Assembly: GCA_028571685.1 (NCBI GenBank)
Contig: CM053143.1
Location: forward strand, 7,865,501 to 7,929,500
Source of the DNA: Heterohyrax brucei
Lineage: Eukaryota > Chordata > Mammalia > Hyracoidea > Procaviidae
Direction of reading: 5' to 3'
Length of the DNA: 64,000 nt
Below are positions 21,440 through 32,862 of the stretch, piece by piece (positions within the stretch are counted from its first letter, which is position 1; each line of letters opens with the position of its first letter). Below the pieces are notes generated by a model that was not told the origin of the DNA, searched no databases, and saw only the letters and a list, made by a program, of their open reading frames with translations. The translations under genes and the position numbers were made by a program.

Positions 21440-23190
21440 GCCAATTAATAACCCTACAATGTCCTGTAGGTATTCAAGTGAAAGGAAGAGTTGCATAGAC
21501 ATGCAACTAATTTAATTCAAAAACTAGAAATAATTAAGCTTAGTGAGGAAGGCATATCAAAAGCTGAGATAGGCTGAAACCTAGGCCTCTTGTGCCACAT
21601 TAGGCCAAGTTGTGAATGCAAAGAAAGGTTCCTGAAGGAAGTTAAAAGTGCGACTCCACTGAACACGTGAATGGTAAGAAAGTGAAACAGCCTTATTGCT
21701 CACATGGGGCAAGTTTTAGGGGTCTGGAGAGAAGATCAAACCAGTCACAACATTCCCTTAAGCCAAAGCCCAATCCAGAGCAAGACAAACTCTCTCAATT
21801 CTCCAAAGGCTGAGAGCAGGGAGGAAGCTGCAGAAGAAAAGCTTGAAGCTAGCAGAGTCTGGTTCATGAGGTTTATGTAAAGAAGTCACTCCACAACATC
21901 AAAGTGTCAGATGAAGCAGCAATACTGATGTGGAAGTTGCAGCAAGTTATGCAGGAGATCTAGTTAACTGATGAAAGTAACTGTTGTAAACAATAGATTT
22001 TCAGTGCAGATGAAACAGCCTTGTATTGGAAGAAAACTGCCATCTAGGACTTCCACAGCTAGAGAGGAGTCAATGCCTGGCTTCCAAGCCTCAAAGGACA
22101 TGCTGTCTCTCTTGTTAGATTCTAAGGCAGCTGGTGACCTGAAGTTGAAACCAATGATTATTTGCCATTCCAAAAATCCTAGGGCCCTTAAGAATTATGC
22201 TAAATTTATTCTGCCTGTGCTCTGTAAGTGGAACAACAAAGCCTAGATGACAGCACGTCTGTTTACAACATTGCTTTCTAAATATTTTAAGCCCACTGTT
22301 GAGACCTACTGCTCAAGGGGGCAAAAAAAAAAGATACCTTTCTAAATACTACTATGCACTGAGAATTCACCTAGTCAACCAACAGGTATGATGCAGATGT
22401 ACAAGGAGATTAATATTGTTTTCACGCCCGCTAACACAACATCCATTCTGCAGCCCTATAGATCAAGGAATAATTTCTACTTTCAAGTCTTATTATTTAA
22501 GAAATAACATTTCATAAAGGCTATAGCTGCCATAGACATTGATTTCTCTGATGGATCTAGGGAAATTAAATTGAAAACCTTCTGGAAAGGTTTTCCTCAC
22601 CATTCTAGACGCCATGAAGAACATTTGTCATTCATGGGAGGAAGTCAAATTGTCACCATTAACAGGAGTTGGGAAGAAGCTGACTCCCTCCGTCATTGAT
22701 GAATACAGAAAATAACTGCAGATGTGACAGCAGTAGCTAGAGAACTAGCCTTAGAAGTGGAGTCTGAAGATGTGACTAAATTACTGAAATCTCATCATAT
22801 AACTTGAATGGATGAGGTGTTGCTTCTTAGGAGCAAAGAAAGTAGTTCTTCAGATGGAATCTAACCCTGGTGAAGACGCGGTGAACACTGTTGAAATAAC
22901 AACAAAAGACTTAGAACACTGCATAAACCTAGTTGATACAGCAGTGGGAGGGTTTGAGAAGATTGACTCCAATTTTGAAAGAAGTTGTACTGGGGTGTAA
23001 AATACCATCAAACGGTATTGTGTGCTACAGAGAAATCTTTCACGAAGTTAAGAGTCAACCGATGGGCAAGCTTCACTGTTTTGAGAAATTCCTACAGCCA
23101 CCCCAAACTTCAGCAGCCACGATACTGGTCAGTCAGCTTCCATTAACATCAAGGCAAGATCCTCCATCAGCAAAAAGATTATGACTTGTC
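21440..23190 (+). pseudogene. Tigger1 transposase relic (pogo family)
   Basis: The pogo-type transposase once bound the terminal repeats and cut the element at TA sites. Here the longest open pieces are under 100 codons (for example 21971-22246, with ARSMP-like and [16 protein letters not shown] text). A slippery AAAAAAAAAA run at 22323-22332 and several stops break the frame. Confidence 0.85.
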
Positions 23191-23430
23191 GAAGGCTCGG
23201 ATGACGGTTGTATTTGTCAGCAATAAAGTATGTTTTACTTAAGGCATGCACATTGTGTTTTTAGACTTTGTTTTTAGCTACTGCACACTTAACAGACTAC
23301 ACCATACTATAAACATAAGTTTTATATACTCTGGGAAACCAAAATATTCACATGACTCACTTTACTGTGATACTTGCTTTATTGCCATGATCTGGGACTG
23401 AACCTGCATTACCTTGCAGGTACGCCTGTA

Positions 23431-23680
23431 CACCAGTTCATGTAAGGTGGAGCTGACTCTATTGCAATTAACAATAAAAGGGCCTTTTAATATAAAAATG
23501 CTTAAGTCCAAACCACTAAGCACAATATTCCAAGTCACATTGAGCTACTAGGACATGGACTTAGCACAATTTACTGCCATTTCTAGAAAAACAATTCTAA
23601 GCTTGGATCAGAGGCACCTGTCCCAACAAGACTGAATCACTGCTTTTCATTATCTAATGTTACACTGTTATTATTCAGCA
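23431..23680. other. Unassigned sequence right of Tigger1
   Basis: I could not confirm that the L1 left of Tigger1 resumes here. Confidence 0.35.
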
Positions 23681-23868
23681 GTTCTGGGTACACAAATGGC
23701 TAAGAACTTGACTACTAAACAAAAGCTTGGTGGTTCAAACCCATGCAGAGGCATTTTGGAAGACAGGCCTGACAAACTGCTTCTGAAAAGTCACAGTCTT
23801 GAAAACCTGAAAGAGGGTAGCTCTACTCTGTAACACATGGGGTTTCCGCAAGTCAGAATCAAGTGGAC
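23681..23868 (+). mobile_element. AfroSINE, long form
   Basis: 'gttctgggtacacaaatggc' to 'gcaagtcagaatcaagtgg', including the middle segment 'gacaaactgcttctgaaaag'. Confidence 0.8.
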
Positions 23869-23971
23869 CATAACTGGTATTGTTAGCATGATCATGGTAT
23901 ATAACATGTTGTGGCTTACTTTACAAAAATGAAAAACCTTAAAAGAATGGTCATTTTGTATAATCATACCT

Positions 23972-24127
23972 CTGCTGCCTGGCTGCACAGTGGTTAAGAA
24001 CTAAGGTTGCTAACCAAAAAACAGTAGTTTGAATCCACTGGCCACTCCTTGGAAGTCCTATGGGGCAGTTCTACTCTGTTCTACAGGGTCGTTGTGAGTC
24101 AGAATCCACTCAACAGCAATGGTCTTT
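23972..24127 (+). mobile_element. AfroSINE, short form
   Basis: 'ctgctgcctggctgcacagt' to 'ccactcaacagcaatggtc'. Confidence 0.9.
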
Positions 24128-24645
24128 TTCCAGGCTTATTCACAAGGGCATACACGTAGGTAGGTCCCTGAATCAAAAAACACTTCACTTACAGATACCG
24201 AAAACTACAGAGGGATAGTGTAGCTTACAGTCAGCATTGCCCCTGCCCATCTGAACCTGGCTCAAATTTAGTCCATGACTGCGGCGATAACTTGTGGCAC
24301 GTCTTCAGGTTACTTTCTTTCTCAATCTTGGGAATGAGCCCTACTTCTGATTTCCCTTGGCTCAGCTATATTTCCTGTTTGGTGACATTCACAGGCACAC
24401 ACAGATAGCAACAGGTTTCAACTTCCCATCAGAGTTCTGTTCCTCTTTAACTATACCTTGAAATATATTTTATCCTGTTCCACTCTATTTGGGAGCTAAG
24501 CAGTAACCATGGCTGCTAATAAGAGTAGTACCCTTTCATCAAACAAAATACTCAAGTTTTCAAGTACCAAAATATCAAATTTTATCAAATTTTTTAGTAT
24601 TAAATAAAATACTGAAGTTAGAGCTGAAATGAAACCCTACAAGCA
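24128..24645. other. No recognised element
   Basis: About 500 bases of unassigned intron between a SINE and an RTE copy. Confidence 0.4.
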
Positions 24646-25155
24646 CCTTTTAGAACCTTTAAAGAAAAGCAAAGGTGTCACCTTGAAAACTAAAGTGTGT
24701 CTGACCCAAGCCATGATATTTTCAATCATATCATACGTATGTGCAAGCTGGACAATGAATAAAGAAGAGAGAGGAACTGACGCCTTTGAACTGTGGTGTC
24801 GGAGAAAAATGTTGAATGCACCATGGACTGCCAAAAGAACAAACAGATCTCTTCTGGAGGTAGTACAACCAGAGTGCTCCGTAGAAGCAAAGATAGTGAG
24901 ACTGTGCCTCACATACTTTGGATATGTTGTCAGGAGGAATCAGCCCCTGGAGAAAGACATCATGCCTGGCAGAGTGGAGGGTCAGCGAGAAAGAGGAAGG
25001 CCCTCAGTGAGACAGACTGACACAGTGTTCACAGCAATAGGCTTAAGCATAAAAATGACTGTGGGCAAAGCACAGGACTGTGCAGTGTTTCGTTCTGTTG
25101 TTCATAGGGTCGCCATGAGTCGGAATCAACTCAACAGCACCTAACAACAACAAAC
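24646..25155 (+). mobile_element. RTE LINE 3' end, frame largely open
   Basis: 5'-truncated RTE covering the C-terminal part of the reverse transcriptase polyprotein and the 3' end. A frame of 171 codons (24629-25144) is still open, with RTE C-terminal text such as TLKTKVCLTQAMIFSIISY, FELWCRRKMLNAPWTAKR and GRVEGQRERGRPS. It lies downstream of the catalytic YADD box, so it has no enzymatic core. The element ends 'atgagtcggaatcaactcaa' plus 'cagcacctaacaacaacaaa', the tail also used by the local SINEs. Confidence 0.92.
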
Positions 25156-25860
25156 AGTCATGGACCTAAGTCTTTTGAGATGGCATCTGCTAACCAGGCA
25201 CGGTATTAAAGAGGTTCTAGTCAGCAGAGACTGTTCCACGTTCTGACTTTTAACAAACTGACCTACCACCAAACTTTGGGTGCACAGCTCTTTTACAAAT
25301 AGGAGACTGCTATTTACAGAAAATGAGACTGCATGGAACCAGACTTTGTCCCTGCCTCAGTTCCCCAGCCTTGGCCCTCCTTTCCCATCCCCTCAAAGGT
25401 GACATGCTGGAGGCTCAGAACGATCTGTTAAGCAGAAAGCTTCTACAACTCCTAGTGGAGGAAGCTGCAGAGATCCTACACCTATGGCTTCTCTATCCCT
25501 TTTCTTACTCTGTCTCTGATTAGCTAAGTCTGAGAAGAATACATCAGATTTGCATGTCTCAGTGAAGTCCCCTTCTTCTCGGGAGACTTCTTTAGGGAAG
25601 AGCAGCCTCCACCCTTGAAGGAAGCATGTCCTTATGAAACACTGTTTGTATCCATGTCTAATAATAGAGTCCAGGCAGCAGTTCCTTTCTGCCCTTATCA
25701 CTACGTTATATTCTTCAACTTACCAATGCAGTAAGTACACTGATGGATTTTTATCTTCCATTTCTACCACTCCTTTGCTTTAATTTTCAGTGTGTTTAGA
25801 ATCCAGGTAAGGAAATGCAATAGTGCTATTTCATGGGTACCACAGAGATGAAGAAGAGTT
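25156..25860. other. Unassigned intron sequence
   Basis: About 700 bases. No repeat ends or exon signals recognised. Confidence 0.4.
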
Positions 25861-26041
25861 CCTGACAGAGTGTAAATAGTTAATACAGTAGAAAGCTGGA
25901 GGTTTGAACCCGCCCAGAGATCCCACAGAAGAAATGTCTGCCAGCGTACTTCCAAAAGCTCAACCACTGATGACTCTGTGGAGTGAGTTCTATCCTGCCA
26001 CATGGGGGTCACTCTGAGTTGGAACTGATTCCAAGGCATCT
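25861..26041 (+). mobile_element. AfroSINE, long form, decayed head
   Basis: 'ggaggtttgaacccgcccag' (B-box side) to 'ttggaactgattccaaggca'. Confidence 0.8.
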
Positions 26042-26660
26042 GCTCATTGCTAAGAGATTAAGAGCTGCCCGATGCCAGAGTCCCCCAAATTCAGATCTCA
26101 ACACTGGGGAAACAACACAGGGTGAGCTCCTGAGCTTGAATCCTGCAAGTAGGATCCCATGGTTCTCGACAATCCACTTCCCCATTCTGCTCCTCATTTT
26201 CTAGTTTTCTAGATCTGAAGCTCATTATTAGGCTAGGATCCCAAAGAATGTGGTTAATGAAAGAAGGAAAATGTTGGGGTACAAACCTCTTGATGATAGG
26301 TAAGGCATATTTGAAGTCTTTTTCTATTGTTACATTTGTTTTCCCTGTAAAAAACAATCTTGTAAAAAAAAAAAAAATTCACCACTGAGTGTTGTTTTCT
26401 TCTCAAATCTTATTTTCATGTCTATCATGTTATGTAAAATGTCTTTTTCTTTTTCATACCTTGAAGATATTAGAGAGTTTAAATAAAATGAACAGTAACT
26501 TAAAAAATAGTTTAATATTAATCACTATTGCAACAATATTTTGGTTAATAATTTGTTGCATGACCAAAGCCATTAGCAGACCCACCTGCAGGCTCTGTTG
26601 TTGCTCCTCATTAAACATGAACGGTATACTCCTCAGGAGGTAACTCAATTTTTTTTCAGA
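26042..26660. other. Unassigned intron sequence
   Basis: About 600 bases, with an A run at 26361-26373. Nothing else identified. Confidence 0.4.
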
Positions 26661-26827
26661 GGAAACGCTAGTGGCATTGTGGCTAAGTATTGTGGCTGCT
26701 AACCAAAAGTCGGCAGTTTATATCCACCAGGATCTCCTTGGAAACTCTATGGGTCAGTTCTACTCTGTTCTGAAGAGTCACTGTGAGTCAGAATCAACTC
26801 AGTGGTAGTGGGTTTGGGTGGCTTGGT
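26661..26827 (+). mobile_element. AfroSINE, short form
   Basis: 'ggaaacgctagtggcattgt' to 'cagtggtagtgggtttgggt'. Confidence 0.9.
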
Positions 26828-26929
26828 TCTTTACTTAACTGCCCTAGTGGATATCCTAGAATAACCAGATGTTACGTGCAGTGTAAGCAGACCTTCAAAC
26901 TCGTTCAAGGTCCTAGTGAGAATTTGCTT

Positions 26930-27013
26930 TTCCACCCCCAGATACACGGAATCCAAATTTATACTTGAACAAGATCTCCAAGTATATATAACAAAATTTG
27001 AGAACCACTGATC
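26930..27013 (+). mobile_element. MER5-like hAT right end
   Basis: Ends 'aaaatttgagaaccactg', the inverted terminus of MER5-type elements. The body is short and diverged. Confidence 0.5.
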
Positions 27014-27021
27014 TACTAAAA

Positions 27022-27161
27022 AAGGAGCCCTGGTGGTCCAGTGGTTAATGCACTTGGCTGCTAACCAAAAGGTCTGCAGGTTGAATCCACCAACTACTCC
27101 ACGGGAGAAGACTATGGCATCCTGCTTCCATAAAGGTTTACAGCCTTGGAAACCCTATGGT
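27022..27161 (+). mobile_element. AfroSINE, long form, tail missing
   Basis: 'aaggagccctggtggtccag' through 'catcctgcttccataaaggt' to 'ggaaaccctatgg', where it stops. Confidence 0.88.
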
Positions 27162-27183
27162 GCTCTGCTAGTGGTTCCCAGAA

Positions 27184-27332
27184 ACTCTGGTGGCATACTG
27201 GTTAACTGCTGTGCCTGCTCAACAGAAGGTCGGCAGTTTGAATCCACCAGGCACTCCTTGGAAACTCTGTGGGGCAGACTCTGTCCTGTAGCGTCACTAG
27301 GAATTGGAACTGATGACAGTGGGTCTGGTGTG
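27184..27332 (+). mobile_element. AfroSINE with long target duplication
   Basis: Short-form copy bounded by a 22-base direct repeat (27162-27183 and 27333-27354, 20 of 22 identical). Confidence 0.9.
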
Positions 27333-27340
27333 GCTCTACT

Positions 27341-27440
27341 GGTGGTTCCCAGAATTGGTCTCTAACCAGCGGCATTAGCATGGCAGGGAATTTGTTAGAA
27401 ACGCAAATTCTCAGCAGGGTTTGAACCGGTTTGAAGCTCT
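27341..27440 (+). mobile_element. MER5A fragment
   Basis: 'tggtggttcccagaattgg' followed by 'agggaatttgttagaaacgc' and 'aaattctcagcagg'. This is the left half only. Confidence 0.7.
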
Positions 27441-27575
27441 GAATGTCAGTTTCTCTTTTTCAAAAGAATCATTCCTTTTTAGCATCAGAAAGCAATTTCC
27501 CAAATCTCCTTTGAAGCTTTCTGTTTGAATCTCTTTTTCATTTTTAAAGGTTCATTTGTTGTCCTGCTGGAGGAA

Positions 27576-27594
27576 TTTTTTTTTTTTTTTTTTT
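27576..27594. repeat. Poly(T) tract
   Basis: Nineteen consecutive T. Confidence 0.9.
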
Positions 27595-28569
27595 AGCAGT
27601 TGACAACTGCCCAGCAACAGCAGCCTGTGTTTGCAGTTGCTATTTTGGGCTACATCACATGTCAGTTACATAACCTTGTTTAACTGCTCTTGAACTGGTT
27701 CTAACAACCTGGGAAACAGATTAGGGCAGTCCCAGTAAATTCCCACAGTGCAGGTTCTGATGGGTGATTTCCCACCCCCTGCCTCCTAAATCTTAGAATG
27801 TGGTGTGGTGAGCAAGACGGCGGTGTCCATCAAGACCTGGTTATTCATTGTCAGGGCCAACCAAAACATTTGATAATTAACTTCCTCTGCTCAGCTTAAA
27901 CCAGTCCTGTCAGCCCATAATAAACCAACGGACAATAATCCCCACAGCTGAAGTCTACGGGTGAACTTGGATTAACATGCTTTACAGTGCCAGCAAAAAA
28001 AAAAAAAAAAGAAAATCCTCACAGGAGCAATGAATACGCGTTGGTTGCCTTTGGCCACCTTCAAACACAAATCTTTGGAAGCTATGTTTCGGGTATTCTA
28101 AGATTTTAGTTTTGAAGGCAGATTGGACTTACTATTTTTTTTTATTTTCTGCATGGTTACAAGAGTTCTTCCCACGTGGGTAAGCACAAAATTCCCTGAT
28201 AAGCATTCTTCTCAGTGCGAAAGGTGTTAGTTTTTCATTTTTTGTTTAAAAAAAAAAAAAAAAACTTCTAATCATCATGACTTGCATTATGAACATAGTG
28301 CGTATTTTTTGTAAAAGAAAATCAAAGAAAAGATTACATGACAGAAGCCAAGTGCTACTAAGCTTGTAACACTGAGGGATGTTTACTATTCTGCGCTATT
28401 AAAAAAAAACAAAAAACACGCAAGTCATCAACAAGGAACAAGGAACATTTTTTGGAAGGAGTGACTTACATTTCACACACATGCAATAGCAGGAATTTAA
28501 CATAGTTGTACTTTCACTAAGCAAAAACACTTGTTATCTAGATAAACTAGTAAGTTATTTAGGGCAGTG
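27595..28569. other. Repeat-poor intron block
   Basis: About 970 bases with no recognised transposon body, the longest such block in this part of the window. It contains simple A runs at 27997-28010 and 28248-28264. Confidence 0.45.
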
Positions 28570-28740
28570 AGCAGGGAATTAACATTTGTTAAATTCCAGT
28601 TATTCCGACAGGTGCTTTGCCTAATCATATCATTTAATCCTTAAATAAAATCCTATGGGAGCACTCTTATGAGACTGGTAGTATTATTCCCATTTTATCA
28701 ATAAGAGCATAATCAAAGAGGTTAAATCTTGTGGCTAGCT
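28570..28740 (-). mobile_element. MIR SINE
   Basis: Complement of the MIR core: 'catatcatttaatccttaaa', 'ttattcccattttatcaata', 'agaggttaaatcttgtggct'. Confidence 0.75.
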
Positions 28741-28849
28741 TAGATGGGATTCATATTTGAGGCTCTGATACAGCACTGACTCTCTCAATGATTCCATACT
28801 TAAGAAAAGTACCCTTAAGAAACTCAGACCTAGAAGACATAATGAAACA

Positions 28850-29105
28850 GAAACAGAATCTGTGTGGTGAAAAATAGGCTGAAGTGGCCTGTATTCAGGC
28901 TTCATAGCAGAAGTAGCATTAGACCTATGTCTTGAGGAACGTGGACTGGATAAAGTAATACATATTTTTTTTAACCAGAAAAACATATTAAAAAATAAAT
29001 GTTATCAAATTACATCATATAATTACAGATGGGTGAGCTCTGTTTGACTGCAGCATGGGGTTGTGTATACGTGGAGGTACTAAGACAGCACACAGACTAC
29101 AAAAC
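28850..29105 (-). mobile_element. Ancient L2-like repeat fragment
   Basis: Shares 'atgggtgagctctgtttgac' and 'tgcagcatggggttgtg' with the copy at 30850-30900 and belongs to the family at 16405-17560. Confidence 0.45.
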
Positions 29106-29169
29106 ATCATTAACCAGTTAGATGCCAGGGAAAAAACACTGTATGAGTGAAAGCACAACGGTAGTACAA

Positions 29170-29316
29170 GGGAGTCCTGGTGGTGCAGTGGTTAAGAGCT
29201 AGGCTGCTAACCAAAAGCTTGGAAGTGTCAAGCTACCTGGCAACCCCATGGGGGCAGTTACACTCTGTTCTACAGGGCTGCTATGGGTTAGAACTGATTT
29301 GATGGCAATCGGTATT
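29170..29316 (+). mobile_element. AfroSINE, short form
   Basis: 'gggagtcctggtggtgcagt' to 'tgatttgatggcaatcggta', followed by T runs. Confidence 0.92.
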
Positions 29317-29350
29317 TTTTTTTTCTTGGTGTGGGTATTTTTTTTTTTTC
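29317..29350. repeat. T-rich spacer between two SINEs
   Basis: Two T runs separated by 'cttggtgtggg'. Confidence 0.8.
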
Positions 29351-29541
29351 CTTGGTGGTGCAATAGTTAAGAGCTTGCTGCTAACCAAGAGGTTAGTGGT
29401 TCAAACCCACCCACAGGCTCCACTGGACAAAGACTTGGCAATCTGCTTCAGTAAAAGATTACAGCTTAGATAACCTTACAGGGCAGTTTTACTGTGTCAC
29501 ATGAGGTTGCCGTGAGTGGAGGGCACCTAACACCACCACCA
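29351..29541 (+). mobile_element. AfroSINE, long form with RTE-like tail
   Basis: 'ccttggtggtgcaatagtta' head, middle 'ggcaatctgcttcagtaaaa', and the ending 'gggcacctaacaccaccacc', which matches the RTE 3' terminus. Confidence 0.9.
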
Positions 29542-29850
29542 CTACCAATTAAGCCTCAATTTAAATATGCACAGGATGGCATATTTACTTATTAGCCAAT
29601 CCTATTTTTCATCCTGATTTAAACAAACCTCTAAACCCTAGACCTCGAAACAGGCACAGGCATAGCCCTGTAGGAATGCGGAATCATCACATGTGCTGCT
29701 TCTCAGTGATCAGATTTCATTCTTTTTTGCCTATCCATCTAATCCCCAAGATCTCAAAAGTAGAAATGAGGCCTGGGGCAGACAGAAAGGAATCTCGCTT
29801 AGCTATTCTGACCACAAACTCTTTGTTCAGAGTTGGAGGACTCAACGCAG
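29542..29850. other. No recognised element
   Basis: About 300 bases of intron, nothing identified. Confidence 0.4.
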
Positions 29851-30020
29851 CTGAAACCAAACCAAACCCATTGCTGTCTAGCCAATTATGACTCATAGTG
29901 ATCCTATAGGACAGAGTAGAACTGACCTATATGGTTTCCAAGGAGCGCCTGATGGATTCTAGCTTCTTATCTTTTTGGTTAGCACCTGTAGCGCTTAATA
30001 ACTGTCCCACCAGGATTTCC
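29851..30020 (-). mobile_element. AfroSINE, short form
   Basis: 'ctgaaaccaaaccaaaccca' to 'ctgtcccaccaggatttcc'. Confidence 0.92.
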
Positions 30021-30529
30021 AACTCAGCTCAGTAGGTTCTTTTATTGCTGTCTCAGGCATGGCCTGATTCCCAAACACTCATATAATTCTAGCCCCAAAT
30101 GAAAACTGTATCAGAGCTGATACTGCTAACAGGAGGAAATCAAATCACAAACTTCTATCCACAATTTAAATTTTTGCTAAAAAAGAAACGGTTAAACCCT
30201 TTGATATGAGGCTGTTTTACATACACACATCCAAGCACATGTACATATCAAATTAGATTTATTTTGGATGTGCAATGATATAATGTATGCAACAGGGTAC
30301 ATAAGTTAAGAGGGCGATCAGACGTATGGCGGAAATGATTTCTCCCCTCTTTTTTTCTCCAACTACCCAGTTCTCTTCCCTAGAGGCAACCCCTATTATC
30401 AACCAACTTCTCTATTCTTCCAGTTTTTCTAGGACACGTTCTTGAACTACAGTAAATATGTTCTGTTTCTTAAGGTAATTCAGCATGTCTGCTTGCTCTT
30501 TTATTAATTAACTAAAGTAAAATTATTGG
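30021..30529. other. No recognised element
   Basis: About 500 bases; 'atgtatgcaacagggtac' and neighbouring text may be very old LINE sequence, but I cannot assign it. Confidence 0.35.
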
Positions 30530-31080
30530 GTAGAGATCACATGCCTGCTATTGTGATCCGCACCAGGCAAAGAGATGAATAAGACACAATCCTTATCCTT
30601 GAGGGACATGGTTCCATGTGGGAAACAGGCACCTAAGCACATTAAAACCTGGGGCAAGAACAGCAATGAACAGAAAGCTATGAGAACATGAAAGAGGAAG
30701 CACTCTTCTTGCCTCAGAAGTCAGAAAAGCTTCAAAGAAGAAACAGCATTAGATCTGCTTCTTGAGAAGTGTTCATTGCATAGAAAGGGAAGAGCCTCAA
30801 GAGCTTTCTAGCCAGAGAAACACCATTTTAAAAACTTAATGTTGTCAAGGATCACATATATTTTAGCAATGGGTGAGCCCAGTGTGGCTGAAGCATAGGA
30901 AGGCATGAACATGGAGGTATTAAGAAATATGAGTGTGAAGTCTTGCTATGCTGGGAAATGTGTCCAGATGACAATTTTCAGGCAACAGAGAAGTCAGTCC
31001 AGGTCTGACTGGTGTTTTAAGAAGTTCACTTTGGTAACACAGTAGAAGATGTACTAGAGCCATGGCAATGAAAATGGTTG
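30530..31080 (-). mobile_element. Ancient L2-like repeat
   Basis: 'gagatgaataagacacaatc', 'ttatccttgagggacatggt', 'gtgagcccagtgtggctgaa' and 'tttggtaacacagtagaaga' match the order of the repeat at 16405-17560. Confidence 0.5.
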
Positions 31081-31795
31081 AGACCAGATGTGCGATTGCT
31101 CTTTGAGAAGAGGATAGTTAGAAGATACAATTCTCAGTTAAATTAATTGTTATCTATTTCTATTAACTGTAGCCCCAAACTTGCTATTCCATATCTTAAC
31201 TGCCTGAACATTTTACTCATCATCCAAGTGTGAAAAGCTGAAAACATCCTTATTTCTTTCTGGTGCTCCAAGCAAATATTCCACACCTTCCTGATTTTGT
31301 AACTCAACCCTGTTCTCTCCTTCCTGGGTCCCATCATTGTCTCTAAGTGTATGCCTAAGATAAAAACGGTAGTCTTCAAGTTACCTACCTAGGCTTGCCA
31401 AGGCAGAGTAGGTATTTTCTTCATTTATCTTTCCAGCCTCACAGTTCCCTTTTTATCCAGTCATTCCCAGTAGAAATGATGCACAATTTTAGTACATCTG
31501 AACAAGAATTTAGAGCTTATGAGGGAAAAGTGGTACAAGAGGTAAGTCTGTATATATAAAAATTTTGTCTATGATTGTTTTTTCACTAGGAGTTGACAAA
31601 TACAGATGGGAGAGGGTGGAAGGGAGAGGAAATGAGAAAGTGTGCCTACTGTATCTTTGTTCTGCGCAACAAGACAAGCTGTCTGACATGGGTGGGTGTG
31701 GATGAGGGACGAATGTGTGAAGCAGGCATAAGGCGGAAGAGTGAGGAGGACTAACATTTGTTGAGTATCTACTATGTTCCAAGCCACCAGGGTTG
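31081..31795. other. Unassigned intron sequence
   Basis: About 700 bases, pyrimidine-rich around 31200-31450. Nothing recognised. Confidence 0.4.
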
Positions 31796-32085
31796 TTTTT
31801 GTTGTTCAATGCCTGCAAGTTGGTTCTGACTCATCTATAACAGAACCAAACACAGCCTGGTCCTGTGACATCCTCACAGTCATTGCTATGTGAGTCCACT
31901 GTTGCAGACACTGTGTCAGCGCACCTCGTTGAAGGTGTCACTATTTTTCAATGACCTTCTACTTTACCAAGTACGATAGCCTTCTGCAGGAACTAGTTCC
32001 TCCTGATAATACATCCAGAGTATAAGAGGTCTTGACATCCTTACTTCTAAAGAGCATTCTAACTGTACTGCTTCCATGACTGCCT
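31796..32085 (-). mobile_element. RTE LINE 3' end fragment
   Basis: Complement orientation, beginning 'gtttttgttgttcaatgcct' and continuing with 'cacagcctggtcctgtgaca', 'gcgcacctcgttgaaggtgt' and 'agtataagaggtcttgacat'. Confidence 0.85.
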
Positions 32086-32097
32086 AGCTACCAGGCT

Positions 32098-32255
32098 CCA
32101 GAAAAATAACCTGTTGCTGTGAATTCTGACTCATAGCAACCCTACAGAACACAGCAGAACGGCCACATGGTGTTTCCAAGGAGTGGCTAGTGAACTTGAA
32201 CTGTAGAACTTTTGGTTAGCAGCCAAGTTCTTAACTATTGTGCCACCAGGGCTCC
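32098..32255 (-). mobile_element. AfroSINE with perfect target duplication
   Basis: Flanked on both sides by agctaccaggct (32086-32097 and 32256-32267). The insertion lies at the edge of the RTE fragment to its left. Confidence 0.95.
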
Positions 32256-32267
32256 AGCTACCAGGCT

Positions 32268-32690
32268 AGGTAAGTTACATTCATATCATCAAAAGGTTTA
32301 TGATAACCTCTCGATAGGTGATATTATCCTCGTGTCCCTGACACAGAACTGGGTAAAGTAGTTTTCCACGGTTCTTCATATGGCCAGTGGTGATGGCAGG
32401 TTTCAAATACAGGTCTGACAAAAAAGCCCATGCTTACCCAAAGGCTCTCCTGAAAAGCCACTTAGATTGGAGACCAAAATCGCAATGTAAACAAAAATAC
32501 TTGGCCGTTGCTTTCTAAGGAGGCTTTGTATCTACACATTTAATCATTGGACTAAATTGCTTAAAATCAAAGAACTCTTACTTAGACAACAGCTTAACCT
32601 TTCTTTCACTCTACAGTTGAAACTCAGACAAAAGAGGTTCCTAAAGCAGTTCTTAAGGTAGCAATGGGGTCAGATGCAAGAGAGTAACAT
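32268..32690. other. No recognised element
   Basis: About 420 bases; MIR-like text may be present at the left, but it is not convincing. Confidence 0.35.
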
Positions 32691-32862
32691 CTAGACTTTC
32701 TCAGTTATCAGCTCCATAATACTGAGCAAGTGATTTAACTTTATAGTTTCTTATCCATAAAGTTAGCATAACAAAATTTATCCCCCGGGAGTTACACAAA
32801 TTAAACCCCAAAGTATGTTTTAAATGCCTAACACCATGCCTGGAACACAACAAGTGCTCAAC
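32691..32862 (+). mobile_element. MIR SINE
   Basis: 'actgagcaagtgatttaact', 'tcttatccataaagttagca', then '3 prime' text 'ccatgcctggaacacaacaa' and 'gtgctcaaca'. Confidence 0.78.

Larger units (their letters stand above)
20982..23428 (+). mobile_element. Tigger1 DNA transposon, full length, inactive
   Basis: Both termini are present: 'caggcatgtctagttttatt' at the left and '...gcaggtacgcctg' at the right. TA dinucleotides flank both ends (20980-20981, 23429-23430), the target duplication of pogo/Tc1-mariner elements. The length of about 2.45 kb equals intact Tigger1. Inside lies a pogo-type transposase relic from about 21440 to 23200, with frames such as [20 protein letters not shown] (about 22016) and DKTAV-like degenerate pieces. 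It is broken by many stops and frameshifts. The element is a pan-eutherian fossil with no activity. Confidence 0.95.
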
